NCBI GenBank assembly: GCA_947650285.1
Contig: CANTFL010001112.1
Coordinates: 1-64,000 of the forward strand
DNA: 64,000 nucleotides
Source of the DNA: Hyaloperonospora brassicae
Taxonomy: Eukaryota > Oomycota > Peronosporomycetes > Peronosporales > Peronosporaceae
Direction: 5' to 3'
Part shown: in pieces, positions 10,339 to 22,959 of the stretch
Position numbering within the stretch: the stretch's first letter is position 1
Layout of the letters: each line of letters opens with the position of its first letter
Notes under the pieces: generated by a model
Database searches by the model: none
Told to the model about the DNA's origin: nothing
The model's input: only the letters and a program-made list of their open reading frames with translations
Program-made: the position numbers and the translations under genes

Positions 10339-12000
10339 TTACATGGGCGGTAGAGCAGACACTAATGCGGCGGATAAATATCGCACAATTGTTGTCCAAA
10401 TAACCACCGTATCCCATGGAAAATAGTTAGCTGTACGGTAGACACTGTTACTTCGCAGTAAACTGACGTGACTGCAAAGTTTACCCGAAATTAGAATATG
10501 ATCTTTGCGGTCAATTTGTAACTCGGCGTTCTTCGCATTCAACAAAGCATACCACAGCAAGGGCTGGATCAATCGAACCATCCGAAGTGGGTCAAAGAGA
10601 CGCAAAACGTCATCCGCCGCATAGTCACAATTACGAAAACAAGTCCAGTCGTCCAAATAATTGATGAGAGGGGCTAAACCGGACATTTTCGCGCGATACC
10701 TTGCACGGTCGATCCATTGATCGATCCATTCCACCGTGACCGAATCCGTCGTCCGATTACGGTAAACGAGGCGCCCCGCTAAGAGGGAATCTTATCTTCA
10801 AACAGCCGTCCATCGAACGAGGACCTACCTATCAAGACTGATCATCAGTTCACTAATTTAAACTAAACGGCGCACATGGCTCAGCAGATTATCCGGATCC
10901 CAATGTGCTGTACGAAGCCAAGCCTCCACGTCCCCGGTGATATGATACTACGGCGTCGTGGCCGAATCAGGCCAAGTAGGACTGAGAGCGTGCCACACCT
11001 CTGGCCATTCGTTCAGATTAATGCGGTCGTCCTGATGGCCAAGCAGAGGCTAAGCTGGCACGGTCCGATCCGACCACGTTTGGCTGTAGTAGATGCTGAC
11101 GCGTCGAAGGAGGCGGCTTCGCTAGCGTCCTGAGGCCCAGACGTAGAAGAGAGGTCCCGTATTTCGAGCAAGGACAGTAGCCCTGAGTGCAATTACAATA
11201 GAACGCTCCGGGAGTACCGTCAGCGACAATTTCGCCGCCCCACAAGTAGCAAAACCTTTCGTCTGCTGAGAGTGCACTACGTGATTGTTGACAGAAGCTG
11301 TTTGGGGTAGTGAGTCCTCAAATATGCCATCGTTTGGCAGCGGCTGGTCCTCGGGACCGGGAACTCATTGGGTTCATGGGTCCCGCTAAGCGGCCTACCA
11401 CCCGTCCGAAAACCCTGGGTGGATGTGTCCGGACGGTCAATACCGTTCAGAGACGAAACCTCGTGTTCCGTGTGTATGTAAGCATGGTTATTCTTCTCTT
11501 TGAACACAAAATCGAAGGAGGTATCCCCTGGCGTTCAATCTTTGCCGCTTTTAATGTCATCAATGCAAGCCACGACACCGAGAGACGAAACTGTCGCCGT
11601 TTTCCACAAACCGGCCATGCCGTGTCACTAGCATAAAGTGATATTTTTGACAGTTCCATGTGCTCTCCCTTCCGTCGTTAAATTGAATGACATATACATC
11701 CGCCGCACTAAATTTACGGACATTTGAAGCGTTGCGCTACATATCCAACAATCATGAGGCAAAAGCGTGTCCCGAGTAGGCGGAGTGGTCGCGTTGTCGT
11801 GTAGATACCACCGCAGTACGTCCTCAGACTCCCGAATTGACATGGAAGCCCACCCACACCCCACCGTACGCAACGCAGTGACTCGCTGGGCATGGCTAAA
11901 CTGGTCTTCCAAATTAAGGAGTCCCACGTTCTATGTGCCCCTTTTGACAAAATATGTCAGATGCTCGAAGTGTGTGTCTTGAGAAACTAATGAAACAGCA
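10339..12000 (-). pseudogene. LINE-associated degenerate coding stretch
   Basis: Minus-strand open stretches (10339-10734 and 11628-11950) continue the LINE upstream of its endonuclease. They contain LINYLDDWTCF and VRLIQPLLWYALLN but no motif I can name. They may belong to the linker between ORF1 and ORF2 or to another inserted repeat. Confidence 0.35.
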
Positions 12001-12593
12001 CTAGCCGCTGTGGGTCAAGGTCATTGCGAGACAATTGACCATCGTTGGTGTTGAAACGGCTCGCACCCCGAGCAGCCGCTTTAATTTCATTAGCTGATGG
12101 GGCTTCGCCTTCGATCGTAATTCCATAGGAATTGCATGGGCACCTCTTCGGGCTGACTGGAGGACCATTCTGTTGAGCTGCGCACCCTCAGAGCGCTAGG
12201 CAGCCAATAGTGAAGGCCCTACCCTTGCGGGGGCCGAATCTCGCCGCCGAGCCCCGCGTTTACGGGCTGTCTCCTCCGGGGTGAGCTGAGCCTTGGTTAA
12301 CCAACATGCAGGTGACATCGACGCTCCCGATACTTCTCTCTCATGCGAGGCCGATGCAACGCGGTCAGCATCAGCTGGAACAACTCGGTCATACTGGACC
12401 GCTTCCACTTTCCGATGGGCATCAAAGGCTCGAAAATGCAGACATACTGGAGATGAAGACAAAGGCGCAGAATGCGTTCAAAGCCGCCCTCTTTCACTAA
12501 TAGGGCGGGGCATCCAGGGCCGCTCTGGTCCTGAGGACGCTAAACGTCCACCTGGGGTGACGGCTGCTTGAGCCGCTGTAACAGCTGACTGCT

Positions 12594-13020
12594 TCACGAG
12601 AAGGCGCTGTCTGAACATCTCGCGCATTTCCTCCAGGCCGCCGAAGGGCTTTGCGAGCTATTTAACTGCTTGAAGTTCCGCTTCTGTGGATACGACGGCT
12701 TCATGGACCGACATATGTGCATCGGTGAACTGACACCTCGACGTGGGATGGATAAAGTTGCCACAACAGTTACATTGATGTTGGAACCCGTCTCCAAGGT
12801 TCCGAATGATAGTCGTAGGCCCATAATCCAGAAGTCGCACGATACCCCAAAGAAAAGCGCGACAACCGGCGAGTTCAAAAGTCACGCTCCACGATGCAGG
12901 TGTCCGAGAGTGAGGAGTGTAGGAATTAAAATCCTCAAGCTTAAATTCCGCCTCAATTTTGGTTTTTAGGAACGCGGCGATGCGACCGATTTCGAGACAT
13001 CTAATCAAGTTGGACAGCAC
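12594..13020 (-). pseudogene. LINE ORF1 fragment with zinc knuckle
   Basis: The open stretch includes CNCCGNFIHPTSRC, an exact C-x2-C-x4-H-x4-C zinc knuckle as in gag-like nucleic-acid-binding ORF1 proteins of LINEs. It lies upstream (on the minus strand) of the endonuclease and RT remains, as expected for ORF1. The N-terminal part up to ~14.5 kb is broken into frames rich in Pro, Arg and Ser. Confidence 0.6.
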
Positions 13021-14560
13021 AACTGTTTACTTCATTCGAGCATGGAAGACGCGACCATCAGGACCACGCTAGTCCTGCCAAGTCGATCCAGGAATTGCCC
13101 GGTGAATGTTTTTCAGAGTGTAAATCCTGCCCTGGAAATGAATCCGGGTGTCTTGCTGCTGAGCCGCCATCGTCCGAGAAAAAAAGAAATGGATATTTTT
13201 GCTCGTAAGATTGTTGTTAATGGTGTTCGTAAGCCCCAACATTGTGTGGATAGCATGAACGTTAATGCACGCCAACTCTGCGGACTCCAAAATCATGTCC
13301 GTAAGCGCCCTGGTTTTACGGCGGCTCGCTGGAACGTTCTGTTAAAGCACGATCCGAATGACAAGTTGCCCTCCACTTGCGCCTGAATTGTACTATATAG
13401 ACGAAGGCGTTTTTTATTGTCCAAAATCGACCGTTAGAAATCCGGTATACGTCGGCAGGCAATCTGTCCATCCGCAACCACAATAATCGCCTTCCGCATG
13501 TCATCCGTACCTTCACGCGACCTGGGAGCATTCGCATGCCGCATCCTGACTGTACATAGCTGCTGCAGTGTACTTACTTTCTCAGAAGAATACTTAGCTG
13601 GGTTAAACATAAAAATTCCGTATGCGGTACGAAGCAATCCACTTCTAGACCGTTACGCGTCCCGTTTTAGACGACGTGTGCCCACTGGTTTAAACCGGTT
13701 GCCGCAGCTCATTTTTGCTGGCTAGCCAACTTCCGAATAATCTGCTAGAAAGCCCATATCGAGCCTAGTGCCTTTAGACCACTTGTGCGTGATAATCGCT
13801 TCCACTCGGAAAACGACCCCGTGGTCACCACAAATATTTGCTTGATTAAATCTAGCAAGCTTTCGACGTCATTTCCCCGAAGCTGAGGATAACGAGAACG
13901 CTCTACTGGCAGCAGCGGTGGGCGAACAGGTAATCGGCGATACGCTTTCGCAAAATAGTGTTGAATACTAGTCCTCCACACATTGACGTCATCTGGTCCC
14001 TGATGTGTTTTCATTTCCGCGATAAGTACCGCAAAGCGTTCTTAAGAGGTAGGTTGGGTCGGTCCAGATGCTGACGCAGACCCGCTAGACGGAACTGCCA
14101 TATCCTTGTAATTTTAAAGCGAGGAACTACCCGGACAAGGGACGGTCCACTCGGTCACACCCGGCGTAGCAGCTGAGCACTCAGCCGGTAGATCCTGGCC
14201 AAGCCCCACGGGGTACGGAGGGCCGACTGGCCGCGAACCCGCGGGGATATACTTCATGGCATCTCGCACCTCGATGCCTTCCTCCCGGTGAGTCGATCCA
14301 TATTGGCGCCACGGGTCGTATGAAGGGTGTCCGAAGCGCCTGGGTGAAGTGAGGCAACCTTTTCCCGTCCGAGAGGAGGGAGTGCTGGGGGCATCGAAGT
14401 GGCGGTCGCACAAGATCCTGGCTTGATCCAATCCCTGGCCTGTTTGTACGCCTCGGGGCTAGGTGATAATTTTGCACCGCAAATTGAAGAGTGCGTTCGG
14501 TTATGACTCTAGGCGAATCTGCAACCGAGCAGAACACGATTCGATCAAAAGAGCGCAGCA

Positions 14561-15961
14561 AGTCGACCGTAAAGAAGAAAGGCTAAAACATTCGTTAAAA
14601 CGGCGTGTCGGGACTACGGAAGCGGAAATGAGATCTAGACTACCGGTCATCCGTTCTCTGTCCCCTGAAAGCATGTAATGCTTGAGCACGTGAGCAGCCT
14701 AGCCATTCGGCCTAGCGTGCGCACCGCGCCTAGACCGGACGTGGTCAATGACCACGCCCCTGCGCCCTGTCGGGACGGCCCCCCCCCAGAGACGTTTGAG
14801 TTATCAAGCGCCGAATGAAAAAGCGAGTAGGGGTGTGCCGGTGTTATTGCAGATGACCGAGAGACTACACATACCATGTGCCTTGCACATGTGGTTCACG
14901 CCTTGTCAATAGACCCCTACCTCTTTTTCTCTGTGTCTCTGGTTGCGCTACAATCAAACAGCCGGCTCTTCCTTGGTAAGTAACCGTTGAAGAATCTACC
15001 GTTTGAGTGGAGAGCTCCTTTACCTCACTTGTCACTACACGCACCAACGATTCTCTGCAAAATGACTCGAAAGCTAGTGGCAACTCCGAGTTCATTACGG
15101 CTGAATGAGGATATTTAACTCACGTGATTATTCTCTCGCTTTGCACCTTATCAGATATGGTGCTAAAATACGACCATCGTCCAGCGTTGTAATCAAAAAC
15201 ACAACACGAAACGCGAGCCGTTAGGTCTTTTCAGCTGGACTTGCTCGACGCAAAACTAAACAAAATGCAATGGAAGAAAGTCACGATAAGAAAGATATGC
15301 ACCACAAGATGAGAAAAATAAAAATTATGCGCCACATGATCAGCAAATGAAACGAATGCGCCACTAAGCGGAATAATAAAACGAAGACACCAGTGGTGTT
15401 TGCTACATAACCGAAGACACACATGCATGATATGCTATAAATTTAATCACCAACGCCTCCTTCATTCCCTATTCTTTTTCATTCTGTAGGTAGCTGTTCA
15501 TGTTTTCGCGTCGAAAATCATTTTGCGTTGTGAAAAGTGCGACGGAAAACCCTGCGCTTATACTGATGGCAATAGAATCCATCCATACTGACGACAGTAC
15601 GAGCTATCCACGTTGATGATGGTGCAGACGGATGCTCCAAATTGCAAGTACGCTGAAAGTGTTGAAGAAGCGCGGTCAACTAGACGATAACGGTTAGTTT
15701 AATGTAAAACGAGAACTGCATTCAATGTAGTTACGTTACACAATAAACTCTCTTCTAAACCTTCCTGTGGCTGTACTGAACTACACAAACATGTAGGTTG
15801 ACACCAGCAGTCGCCACTGATGAGTCGCGTCTAGCACTGCATGGTGGGTTCTAACTGATGTCATGGCCTATATCAACCGACGAAAAGTGTGTCAACAGGT
15901 ACGAATAATATGACGGGCAAGGATACCACTCGCATAGTGTTCTTCGCTAATGTCAATGGTA
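14561..15961. other. AT-rich region without a supported gene
   Basis: Only short open frames are present. 15240-15460 is A-rich on the plus strand with repeated AAA/TTT blocks. No retroelement protein or RNA gene was recognised. Confidence 0.5.
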
Positions 15962-16468
15962 TGTACCACGGTGACCCCGTTAAGATAAGGCGCTTTCATG
16001 TTATAAGTGCAACAGGTTTAGTGTGTTACATACAATTAATAGAAATGTATCAATGTTTGAAAATTCTTCATTGAGATGTTTTTTCATCGACATTACTCGA
16101 GAAGAGGTTATGTTGCCGCAAAATACCTCCAAGGGTGATATTCTTGGGTGCTCCACTTATTGGTTGATGTACACGCTACATCAACCAAATTAACCACCAA
16201 TCGCTGCTGGACGCGCGCAATGGGTGGTGAGCAAGAAACCTACACAGGAGATCATGGTTCAATATAGTTTGATTAAGACAAAGATGACTTATTAGGAAAC
16301 GTGACTATATTAGATACAGTTCTGCTTTATCCTTTAACAGAGCTTTCAGGTTCTATTTATTTCTTCGCACTTCGTCACGCTACGTGTACGTGATGTCGGT
16401 ATACTCAGCCTTGAGTTCTATCAACACACTGTCTTACCACTTATCTGGTAAGAGCGTGCCCCGTTACA
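15962..16468 (+). repeat. Diverged LTR-like copy
   Basis: Same family as the solo LTR at 6524-6967. It shares the TGGTTGATGTACAC...TACATCAACCAA inverted repeat, the GGACGCGCGCAATGGGTGGTGA block, and the ending GTGCCCCGTTACA. The proposed start TGTACCACGG is degenerate. The flanks (TGGTA and TTAAG) do not match, so no target duplication supports the limits. Confidence 0.6.
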
Positions 16469-16784
16469 TTAAGCGTAGTGTGACAGTGTTGTTCGTCTTT
16501 CACTTGTAAGATCACGTTGCTTCTCTTTCATTTCGATCTATTTGGATGACATGATGTTCATGTGTAGCTGTCACCTTGGCGGTATCGTTGACATTCGGTA
16601 AGACGGGACAGCGCAGTGTAGAAACGGCGGGTACACGATGCTGTACAAGACGTACAAAGTACGACTTAGGACTGCATCAGACGAAGATAAACGAGACAAC
16701 AAGGTGAGACAAGATACTGGACAGATAAAAGAAATTTGTTGATGGCATCGCACGTGGTCCTACGAAGCTTTCGGATACACAAAG

Positions 16785-17314
16785 TGTAGCGGATCTACGA
16801 AGCTTCTCAAGTTAGAGAATGACTTATACGCTCAACGATCAACTTTGGTCCTACAAACCCGACTCAAAGAGTCAACAGCTCAGAGAGCTAACGTTAAGCT
16901 CAAAGGACCCGACTCAAAGAGCCAACAAGCATAGAGAGCTTACGGTCCCTGTTCCAGGTGGACCAAACGATTCAGAGAATCAACGCACAGAGTGCACAAG
17001 GAGTAGCTACCTTAACAAGGCGTTGCTATCTCCTCAACGATCACAAGACGCCTCAAAGAGGCACGCGTCTATCGGATCAAAATGGGAACTGAACTTTATT
17101 TCTTCATTTAACCTAAAGGAAACCTTAGAACAACGTGATTACCCTACTCGCTAATGTCCTAAATAAACCTTTCAAAAGATCTCGTAATCAATGGTTAGCA
17201 GACATCAGTCTTCAACAATTGGTACTGTGTTCGAATATCCCTACAGAGGGGATCCCATACCTTGTGTGCACCACACCTATTGTCGACTACCAGTCGACGT
17301 GTAACCCCGTTACA
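16785..17314 (-). repeat. 3' LTR of the Gypsy element
   Basis: On the minus strand it starts TGTAACGGGG and ends GCTACA. A polypurine tract, GGTGGGGGAGGG on the minus strand (17315-17326), sits directly in front of it, which fixes the element's direction. Confidence 0.92.
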
Positions 17315-17326
17315 CCCTCCCCCACC
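17315..17326 (-). other. Polypurine tract
   Basis: Twelve bases, 11 of them purines, immediately upstream of the 3' LTR on the minus strand; it is the expected primer site for plus-strand DNA synthesis in LTR elements. Confidence 0.7.
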
Positions 17327-18244
17327 AGACTGACGTTACCACAAAACGTCAATCAAATTTTTTTTCTCGAAAAGGGCGGTGTGTGTGCGCTTCAAACTTC
17401 ACGGTTTGCAAAAACTAAGCACCATGGCATTGCCACCCAGTGAGTAGTCGACTCTCTCTTTCTACCTCGGCATTGATGTGGGGGTGGACTATGGTAGAGA
17501 TACCGATATCCATGGTGAAGAGTGGACAATGTCCGACTCACCAGTGCAAGAGTACCCGCCTCATACTGCACCGAACCTATTTTCCGAGCGTGGCGAAGCC
17601 AACGCGACACTGGCGCCACATCAAACACCCATAGTGGGCGATGCAATCATCACCAATCCGCTCGATGAACAACAACAGTTGCCTATCCAATGAGAGGAGA
17701 TCGCCTAACGCCATATTCACCTTGATGCAACCCTTGAGGGTCGCCGTGGCTATCTGTTCACTCCACTCGGTGTGGAAGAACATATCCGCCAGACGATAGG
17801 CCGTTCTTTGGCAACGTGGTCCATTGGAGCTGAGACAACATCTCCTGATGAGGTTGGCGAGTCGACAGGTACTTCGCGAGACGTACCTGCAACCTTACTT
17901 GACGACTCAGAGTCAATACAGGTTAAGACTTGACACGCAAGCACGGTATGCACTGGTTCCACCGATGAAGGGTTTACCCATCCTCCTATTCGCAGGCAAA
18001 TCTCAGGAAAAAGAAGACAACGCTTTTGTTCGCTGGGTGCATCGGAAACGACACCTCAGCAGCGTGTTAGCCCTTAGAGCAAGTGCCGATGTGGCAGACG
18101 TTCTTCTAGAACGAAAGCTCCGGTGTGGTTACGCTAAGCTTAAGTCCAGAGGCCAGTTGCGAACTTGCGCACGCTATGCTTTGGCTGTGCCAGCTGATGT
18201 GAATGTTGTTCAAGCGGTGCTCCACTACCCACCTGCTTCCACCA
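17327..18244 (-). other. Region between chromodomain and 3' LTR
   Basis: About 900 bp follow the chromodomain before the polypurine tract. Minus-strand open stretches exist (for example 17577-17783) but show no known domain; this is probably an untranslated or unassigned 3' part of the element. A long plus-strand frame (17824-18756) runs antisense and is treated as a shadow. Confidence 0.4.
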
Positions 18245-18760
18245 CTATTGGTGAGAAGCGTCTTTGGTCACAGGAGGACCCTTGCCGCGATGTTCAAAAA
18301 CATCAACGGCGTATGGGCAATCCTGCCGAAGGGTTGTCTCAAACTCCCACGAGTTCTTCAACTCCAAGAACCTTCTCGACTTCACCAGATACTGGTATTG
18401 GCTCTGACGACGACGTCTTTTTAGGAGTCGCTCCACATGGAATTGGCAGTTCCCTTGCTCGTCGAGCAGCGTCGGAGGTGGTCGGTATATTAAAGGAGGA
18501 GCATGAGAAGGTGCTTCTCGAGCTGAGTGGTCACCGTGAGACAATGGGTAAGACCCAGATTGCGTTTGACGCGATTCGAGCCCGTTTCCAGGCGTTGGAG
18601 TTGGGACAAGCCCGTTTCCAGGCATTGGAGTTGGGTCAAGCCCGGATGGAGGCTCAGCTTGACCTCCTGATACGGGTTCAGCAACCGACGGCAAGCCCAA
18701 CCTACGCAGCGCAAGCGCCTCCAAATTCACGTGGGACGGATCCAGATACGAATTAAGCAA
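18245..18760 (-). pseudogene. Gypsy integrase C-terminal end and chromodomain
   Basis: Begins with LNSYLDPS, the remnant of the usual FYVxxLKPY step after integrase, then a Pro/Gly linker with the repeat PTPMPGNGL/PTPTPGNGL. A chromodomain follows at 18310-18450: FHVERLLKRRRR...YQYLVKSRRF...NSWEFE. The normal chromodomain sequence LVKWRGY is changed to LVKSRRF, losing a core aromatic residue. Chromodomains steer integration to modified histones; this one is probably inactive. Confidence 0.75.
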
Positions 18761-18761
18761 T

Positions 18762-19571
18762 CTAACGTAGAATACAGGGTGTGTGCGCAGTTTGCGCGGA
18801 AGGTTGAGCGTATACGCAAGTCCCTTCTTGGCGACTACCGTGAATGGTCAATGAAGCGCGGACGAAACTTTGTCTTGATAGACAAGCGGACACTACATTT
18901 TTAGGCAAGTTTTTAGCATTTAGTAGAACTCGGTCTCCGACCTCATACCGTTCAACACAACCTCTGTCTTTAGCATAAGCTTGTTCCTTCTGCTTGTCTT
19001 GGCTATCATCCAGTGCGTCACGCACATGTCGGAAAACATTCAATCGCGTTGCGAGAAATCGCTTACCTGTTTTTGAACAGTAGAAGGGCTGATATCAGCA
19101 AGCCGATCGGCAATCCCTCCACTACTAAGCCCTGAACCACATAGTGGTAGCGTTAACGGAACGCGAGGGTGTGTGAGACTATTTACATAGAACGGTGTGT
19201 GGACCGTGCAGGCATGCACGGCCTGGATTCAACGCAAACTCAACAATAAGGAGCATCGAACTCCAACGTTTCGGCGTTTCAGCGCAAACACTGCGCAAGA
19301 TGTCACCGATGATGCAATTCACTCGCTCAGTTTGACCATAAGTCTGCGGATGTTCCGCTGTGGATATGTCCAAACGTGTGCCGAGCACCTTGAAGATAGA
19401 TTTCCAAACCTTCCCAGTGAAGCGAGGATCTCTATCAGAGATAATTGCCAACGGCAAAACGTGTTGTCGAAACACGCGATCGATAAAAAGCGTAGCTGTA
19501 CCTCCACCATCAACGGTATCCGGCACCGCCGTTAAGTGAGCCATCATGCATAAACGGTCAACAAAGACCAC
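18762..19571 (-). pseudogene. Gypsy integrase remains
   Basis: The frame at 19179-19571 carries the catalytic core: VFVDRLCMMAHLTAV, then SDRDPRFTGKVWKSIF, then HPQTYGQTERVN. These hold the D, D and E of the DDE triad. The downstream frame 18762-19043 has the SH3-like C-terminal step (YEVGDRVLLNAKNL). The two are in different frames. Confidence 0.85.
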
Positions 19572-20287
19572 AATGCTCGTATTGCCATACGAATCTTTCG
19601 GTAAGCCGAACAGGAAAATCCATGCTGATGGACTCCCAGCACCCGTTGGGTATAGGCAAACTAGCCAGCGTCGTGTCCGCGTGAGGTGATGGTTTCACCC
19701 GTTAACACGTTTCGCACGTACGCACATATGTGCTCACCCATTTGTATTATTTGGTTCACCAAAAACATTGGCTAACTGAGCTGTAGGTCTTTTCACGACC
19801 GAGATGACCGCTCAACGCAGTATCATGTGCCTCATAGAGGATCCGATACTTCAACTCCTCATCATGAGGGACAAAGGTGCGAGGGAGATCCTCCACATCC
19901 GTGCTATAGCACAACAGGCCCTGATCGATAGAATATCGTTGTAGCTCGCACGTAACCGTGCCGACAATTCTATGTCCGAGTCCTTAAACTTCTCGCTCCC
20001 TAGAGCGCTTAGTAGAGCTACACAGTGTTCATCCGTGGCATATGCCGTACGGATTAGGTCAGTGACCGACGACGACAGAGTCGTAACATGAGCAAGCTCA
20101 TAGTCAGGCCTGCGTGAAAACGCATCAACCAAATCATTCTGCTTGCCCGGCTTATACTTCACCTCGAAAAGATGTACTCGGCAGAGAAGGAAAGCCAACG
20201 AGCCATTCTCTGAGAGAGGTGAGGCGACTGGGTTGCAGTGCGTAGTGACGCATGATCTGTATCGAGCACAAACGGCTTAGAGCCAAG

Positions 20288-20707
20288 CTAATAAACTCTG
20301 AATTTGACGAGAGCATACTTCATTGCATGTAGCTCTTTGTCATGAACAGGATAGTTCTTATCTGTATCCTTCAGCTGCCTGTAATCAAACGCAATGACGC
20401 GTTCCCGTCCATCAGAATTTGTCTGTAACAGAGTGCTGCCTTTGGCAAAGTTAGATGCATCACAGACCATACAGAAAGATCGATCAGGGTTGGGCAATGC
20501 CAAGATTGGCGCATGAAGTAGACTCTCCTTTCCTGCTTGAAAATCATCATGCTCGGTGCTAGTCCAGCACCATTCCACATTCTTTTTGAGGAGATCGGAT
20601 AATGGCCGATGCCATGTCTGCGTAATCCGCACTTTACTTGTGCAAGTAATTGGCAAGGCCAAGCCACTTACGTAAGTCCTTTTGGTGCTTTGGAACCGGC
20701 CAGTCAA
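20288..20707 (-). pseudogene. Gypsy RNase H domain
   Basis: Contains SFCMVCDASNFAKGSTLLQ and VIAFDYRQLKDTDKNYPVHDKELHAMKYAL, the standard Gypsy RNase H signature, with the catalytic D of CDAS and the E of DKEL. It lies downstream of the RT in a different frame. Confidence 0.85.
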
Positions 20708-20764
20708 CTATGTCTTTTACCTTAGCGGGATCCACTCTAAGGCCTCGCTAACCAATAAGGCACC

Positions 20765-21402
20765 CTAAAAATGAATCGTTTTTGCACCAAAGATGCACTT
20801 AGACCCGTTGGCGTACAGCTTATTCGTGTGCATGCACTCGAGCACCGCTCGTAAATGGTCAATGTGATTGTCCACATCCGACCGACCATTCATAGCACGA
20901 CTATGGACAAAGATGTCATCAAAGTACGTCTGTGCATAACCTCGGTGAGGTCTGAACAGTTGTGTCACAAGACGATTGAATGTAGCCGGGGCATTTGATG
21001 CCCCTTGCGGCACAACAAGCCACTCCCAGAGCATTTCGCTCGGAGTGCTGACCGCTGTCAGTGGAATGTCGCTTTCTCGCATGAGCAGCTGGTAATATCC
21101 ATCGACTAATTCGAGCGCACTGTACATTGTACATCCCACCATATTGTTATGAAGAACATCCTTCCTCGGAATTTTGGTGTCTGAGCCTGGATGGTGGCCG
21201 CATTAAGCTTATCGTAGGCATGAACAACGCGCCACTTCCCATTGGGCTTTTTGACACAGAAGGTCGGTGTGGAATGGGGAGATTTGCTCTCACGTACCAT
21301 TCCTGCCGCGTGCTTTGCACGGAAGAAGTCGTCAATGACGTCACACTGTTCCTTCGGTAAAGGCCACTGCCGTGTTACGAAGTATTCAGTTCCAGGAACC
21401 AA
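20765..21402 (-). pseudogene. Gypsy reverse transcriptase
   Basis: The 5' frame (21106-21402) has KSPHSTPTFCVKKPNGKWR and VHAYDKLNAAT. The next frame (20765-21142) has the palm with LELVDGYYQLLM, VVPQGASNAPATFNRLV and the catalytic YFDD at 20915-20926. A frame change separates them. Confidence 0.88.
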
Positions 21403-21531
21403 GTCAATTTCATGACGTACACCTCTATCGGGAGGTAAGACGGACGGTGGGTTCGTGACACACCACGTCCTGAAACTCCTTTACCAAAGGATAGAAGCGG
21501 ATCAAGAGGATCCTTAAGGATCGAAGATCCA

Positions 21532-22760
21532 CTACGGGCATCCAGTGCCGCCCTTTGTGTTCTCAAGGACAGACTCGTCCAATAACGAGGATGAGTTCAA
21601 CTCAATATCCGGCCGAATGACCACTAACTCGGATAATTCTCCTGCCTGCAAGGCCTGGCTAAATTCGCCGTCAGACATTTCGTCTAGTTCAAAGAGAGTA
21701 TCCAAAGATGGAAGAGTCTCGAGACTAATGTTGCCATCAACATGGCTTGTAAATCTCATTGACAATTGTATATAGTGTATTATTACTATTATTACTTCGT
21801 GACTTCTTAGACGTTGAGCGCTTAACAGTTGCCACCCGACGCTGAGATTGTTTCCTCAAAGAAGTCTTACGCCTCCTAGAGGCCGGGACAGTAGGTTCCC
21901 CGTGATTGCTTTATATCTTAGCACGCTCTTTACGAGAGCTCATGTCTTGAACGACATCTGGTGAAGTGTTAAGTAACTCGAACACTACACCCAGTGAAGT
22001 TACACGTACCACTTCACGTACAGTATCCGGGTCTAGCCCTGAACACTCGGGCTTCTCACCAACAATGTCATTGCCGACATTCAGTGAGGTGCCATCTCGG
22101 CCGCCCTCACTCGGTGTAATTTCACGTGCCACCCCAATCACATCAGAGGAATTACATTCTCGATATCTCGGCTTTAGGCCAACCATGCCTGCAGCATGTA
22201 TTGACTCATTATCACAACGAGTATCACTCAACGGAGTATAACTCTCTTCACATACGGTGAAAGAGCTCCGCTCAATATTGATGTCATTGACATTGGAGTT
22301 AATTAACTCTGACATACCAATATCCAGAACATTGACATCTTCCGTCAATGGCTCGCGCCAATAGCGCTTTTGTTGCCTAGCGAAGGTGGGTTCATGACTC
22401 TCCAAAACTTCACTAGGAACATTGCGCGTTGCGCCTAAGGTCTTAGACCTCCAATCAAGTCATGACTCATAGAGTTCAAGCCAAGCCATACGCAGGATGA
22501 GATCATATCTCGAATCCAAATCGAGGACAAGGCAGCTTCTAATGCTGTCAAAATCCAAAAACTTCACATCTAAGTTCAACGGAACGTTAGGCACCGTGAC
22601 GCGACTACCGGTCGCTTAATTAACGGTGATCAAATCACCTTCATGCGCTTTGAGCGCTTCAGCGTATGGTTGACTTCCCTCAAAGGGTAGACGTCAAGCA
22701 TAATTGAATGATGTCCTGGAGTCGATTAGAATCGACTAATGCTTCTCAAAGCCTTTAACT
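21532..22760 (-). pseudogene. Gypsy protease and linker region
   Basis: Near 22700-22740 the minus strand reads ILIDSRTSFNYA. The aspartic protease active site should be D-S/T-G, so here Gly is Arg. The frames then read FLDFDSI, RYDLIL and AWLE, typical of this family, and a long acidic linker (21911-22405, then 21532-21765). Stops interrupt the region at several points. Confidence 0.7.
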
Positions 22761-22959
22761 TTCGCCTCGGCGACTAACAAGCCAGGCTTGTATCCACACT
22801 CTGTGCATGCAGGCACAGAGCTCTGTGGGCATAAGCCCTGTTTCATTCTAATTCGTAGAGAAGTGACAGAACTCAGTTCTACCCCAGTAGGGCGCCCCGA
22901 GCCTACTGGGTATCTACGTTTTCCCGTTCCATACCAGATTTCTGGTTGGGGATGGGTTT

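Larger units (their letters stand above)
4709..14560 (-). mobile_element. Large degenerate LINE with nested insertions
   Basis: Minus-strand remains of a non-LTR retrotransposon. Reading from high to low coordinates: an ORF1 product with a zinc knuckle (~12.8 kb), an endonuclease-like segment (~9.8-10.1 kb), reverse transcriptase (8.8-8.0 kb), and a long C-terminal part ending in the zinc-binding and helical tail at 5.4-4.7 kb. Frames are broken by stops and shifts. A SINE (5990-6303) and a solo LTR (6524-6967) interrupt it, and the LINE frame continues across both. The 5' limit near 14.5 kb is approximate. Even without the insertions ~9 kb is long for a LINE, so more insertions or a tandem partner may be hidden in 10.7-14.5 kb. 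Confidence 0.7.

Noticed and set aside
17824..18756. Plus-strand 310-residue protein as a real gene
   Set aside because: The opposite strand carries the integrase end and chromodomain in the correct order for the Gypsy element, so this frame is antisense.
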